A stretch of DNA of 8,040 nucleotides from an uncultured Oscillospiraceae bacterium (GTDB taxonomy: Bacteria > Bacillota > Clostridia > Oscillospirales > Oscillospiraceae): assembly GCA_910579965.1 (NCBI GenBank), contig CAJTWF010000051.1:1-8040 (forward strand), read 5' to 3'. The notes under the pieces are model-generated. The model did no database searches. It was not told where the DNA came from and saw only the letters and a program-made list of their open reading frames with translations. Shown in pieces: positions 5,799-8,040 of the stretch. Within the stretch, counting starts at the first letter, position 1. The number at the start of each line of letters is the position of its first letter. Made by a program: the position numbers and the translations under genes.

Positions 5799-7073
5799 AT
5801 GGAATATCAAGCCATGAGCGCAGCCCAGCTCCAGGCGGAGTATGAGGCTGTCACCAAGCGGTTCGAGGAGCTGAAGGGGAAGAACCTGAAGCTGGACATG
5901 TCCCGGGGAAAGCCTGGAAAAGAGCAGCTGGATCTGGTCAGCGACATGCTGACCGTGCTGAAAACGCCGGAGGACTGCGTGGAGGCGGGCTTCGACGTGC
6001 GCAACTACGGGGAGCTCACGGGCCTGCCCTGCGCGAAAAAGTACTTTGCGGAGCTGCTGGGCTGCCAGCCGGAGGAGTGCTTCATCGGCGGCAACGCCAG
6101 CCTGACCCTGATGTACGACACCATTGCCAAGGCATACACCCACGGTCTGCTCCACAGCGAGAAGCCCTGGAGCAAGCTGGACACGGTGAAATTTCTCTGC
6201 CCCTCTCCGGGCTATGACCGCCACTTCAACGTGACCAAGTCCTTTGGCATGGAGCTGATTACCATCCCCATGACCGGGACCGGACCGGACATGGACGCGG
6301 TGGAGGAGGCCGTCAAGGACCCGGCGGTGAAGGGCATCTGGTGCGTGCCCAAGTACTCCAACCCCGAGGGGATCATCTACAGCCCCGAGACCATCAGCCG
6401 TATCGCCCGCCTGAAGCCGGCGGCGCCGGACTTTGTGGTGATGTGGGATAACGCCTACTGCATCCACGAGTTTGAGGGGGACTACGTGCCCTTCCCGGAC
6501 ATGCTCTCCCTGTGCCGGGAGGCGGGCAATCCGGACATGGTGTTCGAGTACGCCTCTACCTCCAAGGTGACCTTCCCCGGCGCGGGCGTGTCCGTGATGG
6601 CCGCCAGCGTGGACAATATCAAGTATATGGTCAGTCTGATGACCTATCAGAGCATCAGCTACGACAAGGTCAACCAGCTGCGCCACGTCCGCTACCTCAA
6701 GGACAAGGCCCACACCCTGGAGCTGATGAAGAAGCACGCGGCCATTCTGGGCCCCAAGTTCCGGGCGGTTCTGGACGCGCTGGACCGGGAGATCGCCCCT
6801 CTGGGCATCGCCACCTGGAAGCGCCCCACCGGCGGCTACTTCGTCAGCCTGGACACCAACGACGGGCTGGCCAAGCGCACCCTGGCTCTGTGCAAGGAGG
6901 CGGGCGTGGTGATGACCAGCGCCGGCGCCACCTACCCCAACGGCGTTGACCCCAGGGACCGCAATATCCGCATCGCCCCCAGTCTGCCTCCGGTGGCGGA
7001 GCTGGAGGAGGCCATCGATGTGTTCTGCGTGTGCCTGCGTCTGGCGGCCCTGGAAAAGCAGCTGGGCAAGTAG
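5799..7073 (+). CDS. PLP-dependent aminotransferase, aspartate aminotransferase Ic / PF12897 type
   Basis: The 424-residue product is a fold-type I aminotransferase. Early signatures are MSRGKPGKEQLDL (34-46), RNYGELTGLP (68-77) and IGGNASLTLMYD (96-107), which mark the subgroup related to the Corynebacterium aspartate aminotransferase (Ic) rather than classical AspC. The PLP-binding lysine is K256 in STSKVTFPGAG (253-263). Other active-site residues are N188 in YSNPEG, D217 and Y220 in WDNAY, and the carboxylate-binding R391 in NIRIAPS. The likely reaction is cytoplasmic amino transfer between aspartate (or a similar amino acid) and 2-oxoglutarate; exact substrate is not shown by sequence. 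The ATG at 5799 is preferred over 5781 because AGGAGG at 5784-5789 is 9 nt upstream of it. Such proteins are often misnamed MocR-like, but there is no helix-turn-helix domain here. It is monocistronic. Confidence 0.92.
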   Translation: MEYQAMSAAQLQAEYEAVTKRFEELKGKNLKLDMSRGKPGKEQLDLVSDMLTVLKTPEDCVEAGFDVRNYGELTGLPCAKKYFAELLGCQPEECFIGGNASLTLMYDTIAKAYTHGLLHSEKPWSKLDTVKFLCPSPGYDRHFNVTKSFGMELITIPMTGTGPDMDAVEEAVKDPAVKGIWCVPKYSNPEGIIYSPETISRIARLKPAAPDFVVMWDNAYCIHEFEGDYVPFPDMLSLCREAGNPDMVFEYASTSKVTFPGAGVSVMAASVDNIKYMVSLMTYQSISYDKVNQLRHVRYLKDKAHTLELMKKHAAILGPKFRAVLDALDREIAPLGIATWKRPTGGYFVSLDTNDGLAKRTLALCKEAGVVMTSAGATYPNGVDPRDRNIRIAPSLPPVAELEEAIDVFCVCLRLAALEKQLGK

Positions 7074-7133
7074 TTCCTGTCCTACATATATAAATAGAAG
7101 CGGCCCTTCAAACGCACAGTATTTGGCGGGCTG

Positions 7134-7173
7134 AAAATCCCCGGGAGAGGCGTAAGCCTCTCCCGGGGATTTT
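7134..7173. terminator. Bidirectional terminator between convergent genes
   Basis: An 18-bp perfect stem (7134-7151 with 7156-7173) closes a GTAA tetraloop. The arms begin with AAAA and end with TTTT, so the hairpin works from both directions. It lies between the aminotransferase stop (7073) and the recombinase stop (7207), which converge on it. Confidence 0.9.
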
Positions 7174-7206
7174 AGGAAGTGTCCCCGATCAATTGCGAGG
7201 GCAGAG

Positions 7207-7833
7207 CTATTGTCTCCGCACCGTAAACCCCGCCGCCTCACCCCACTCCGTGGCGCGGCGGGTAAAGGTCTTCCGCGAAACGCCCAGCTGTTTCCCTGCA
7301 TCTGTGGCGGTGATGTATCCGTTCCACCAGTCCTCGGCCAATTCCTCGAACTCCTCCGGCATCGGGATGCGCTCAGGTCCGAACCGAACGCCCCGCTCCA
7401 GCGCAGCCGCGATCCCCTCTGCCTGCCGCTGGTGGATGAACTCCCGCTCCGTCTGGGCCACGTAGCTCAGGAGCTGGAGCACAATATCCGCTACCAGCGT
7501 CCCGGTCAGATCCCGGCCCTCCCTGGTATCCAGCAGCGGCATGTCCAGCACGACAATGGCCGCCCGGCAGGTTTTGGTGATGTAGGCCCACTGCTCCAGG
7601 ATATCATCGTAATTTCTGCCCAGCCGGTCAATGCTTTTGACAACCAGAATATCCCCAGGCCGGAACAGCTTCACAAGTGCCTGATACAAGGGCCGATCAA
7701 AGTTTTTCCCGGACTGCTTCTCAACCACAATATCCTTTGCGGCCACCCCAAACTCCCTCAGCGCGATCAGCTGCCGGTCCTCGTTCTGCGTCCTGGTAGA
7801 TACGCGGGCATAACCGTACATAATACCTGACAT
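7207..7833 (-). CDS. Small serine recombinase (resolvase/invertase family)
   Basis: The 208-residue product matches resolvase/invertase serine recombinases. YARVST (8-13) holds the nucleophile S12 with R10 beside it, SIDRLGRN (67-74) holds the paired arginines R70 and R73, and AQTERE (126-131) begins the long helix E. The C-terminal part ends in a predicted DNA-binding helix-turn-helix (about 170-195, ATDAGKQLGVSRKTFTRRA). These enzymes cut and rejoin DNA through a 5-prime phosphoserine link, giving resolution, inversion or insertion. The length is that of Tn3 resolvase or Hin-type enzymes, not large phage integrases. AAGGAGG at 7849-7843 lies 9 nt before the ATG at 7833. It stands alone between two hairpin terminators, with no transposase or obvious cargo, so it may be a mobile-element remnant or a domesticated enzyme. 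All catalytic residues look intact. Confidence 0.92.
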   Translation of the reverse strand: MSGIMYGYARVSTRTQNEDRQLIALREFGVAAKDIVVEKQSGKNFDRPLYQALVKLFRPGDILVVKSIDRLGRNYDDILEQWAYITKTCRAAIVVLDMPLLDTREGRDLTGTLVADIVLQLLSYVAQTEREFIHQRQAEGIAAALERGVRFGPERIPMPEEFEELAEDWWNGYITATDAGKQLGVSRKTFTRRATEWGEAAGFTVRRQ

Positions 7834-7864
7834 TCGATCTCTCCTCCTTGCTTTCGCGGAATAT

Positions 7865-7882
7865 CGGTATTATAACGGTATT
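7865..7882. promoter_or_regulatory. Recombinase -10 between helically phased direct repeats
   Basis: On the minus strand TATAAT (7874-7869) lies 36 nt before the recombinase ATG and would be its -10; no -35 is recognisable at 16-18 bp. CGGTATT occurs twice on the plus strand (7865-7871 and 7876-7882), 11 bp apart, overlapping this -10. The repeats lie on the same face of the helix and could be bound by the recombinase or another regulator. Confidence 0.5.
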
Positions 7883-7918
7883 TTCTGGGTGTGAGGACTT
7901 GTCTCGCTAAAAAAATTA

Positions 7919-7956
7919 AAAAAACATCCAAAAGTGACTGCTTTTGGATGTTTTTT
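7919..7956. terminator. Bidirectional terminator upstream of the recombinase
   Basis: A 16-bp stem (7919-7934 with 7941-7956, core CATCCAAAAG with CTTTTGGATG) closes a TGACTG loop, with T-runs on both strands. It isolates the recombinase promoter from transcription entering from the right. Confidence 0.8.
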
Positions 7957-8040
7957 ATACATTTATGAAACACAATTGCGGGCAAATTGTATATAATCTG
8001 TCCGTACATTTCCTTCTGCTTTTCATTTATCATATCGGCT
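7957..8040. other. AT-rich edge with no supported gene
   Basis: The last 84 bases hold a plus-strand TATAAT (7992-7997) without a matching -35, and an imperfect ACAATTGC / CAAATTGT dyad at 7972-7990. A minus-strand frame starting near 8033 runs through the terminator hairpin and into the recombinase gene, so it is not accepted as coding. Confidence 0.4.

Noticed and set aside
7080..7096. A CCTACATATATA sequence resembling a BlaI half box
   Set aside because: It lacks the TGT arm and lies just after the aminotransferase stop with no promoter to control.
5694..7301. A 535-residue open frame antisense to the aminotransferase
   Set aside because: It runs through the bidirectional terminator at 7134-7173 and lies opposite a gene with full PLP-enzyme motifs; it is a codon-bias shadow.
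7767..8033. An 88-codon minus-strand frame at the right edge
   Set aside because: It reads through a strong bidirectional terminator and overlaps the recombinase start; the later residues are a shadow of the recombinase.

Overview
The window looks like chromosomal DNA from a high-GC, low-copy-regulator-rich clostridium of the Oscillospiraceae type (Flavonifractor or Pseudoflavonifractor relatives). This is inference from consensus AAAGGAGG ribosome binding sites, sigma-A style promoters, a BlaI/M56 regulator pair, a solitary PilM-like protein, GC-rich third codon positions in the main genes and AT-rich intergenic gaps. No tRNA, rRNA, CRISPR array or complete insertion sequence was found.

Layout from left to right. 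Positions 1-411 are AT-rich and hold no convincing complete gene: there is a weak hairpin, a clear terminator at 169-203 that overlaps the stop codon of a short frame, and a leftward promoter. A good promoter (412-440), overlapped by two inverted copies of a shared 16-bp box, then drives blaI and blaR1 (480-3538). These are a BlaI-family repressor and an M56 metalloprotease sensor that overlap by ATGA. The sensor carries about 560 residues of C-terminal domain with no recognisable penicillin-binding motifs, so its signal is probably not a beta-lactam. A strong hairpin follows. A solitary actin-fold PilM-like gene (3727-4701) has its own extended -10 promoter.

Positions 4702-5168 look like an intergenic gap but contain a complete set of expression signals on the minus strand: a near-consensus promoter, an AAAGGAGG site, an ATG, and a terminator with its T-run. 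The frame opened by that ATG stops at UGA after five codons, while the +1 frame is open for 77 codons and stops exactly at the terminator. This is the most unusual part of the window. Divergent from it is a GreA-family elongation factor (5169-5672), then a group Ic / PF12897-type aspartate aminotransferase-like gene (5799-7073) whose promoter overlaps the greA terminator.

An 18-bp hairpin separates the aminotransferase from a convergent small serine recombinase on the minus strand (7207-7833). The recombinase is bounded on its other side by a bidirectional terminator (7919-7956). The genes look like a series of independent units rather than one pathway. Only blaI and blaR1 clearly work together, as a signal-responsive repressor system whose regulated output is not in the window apart from itself.
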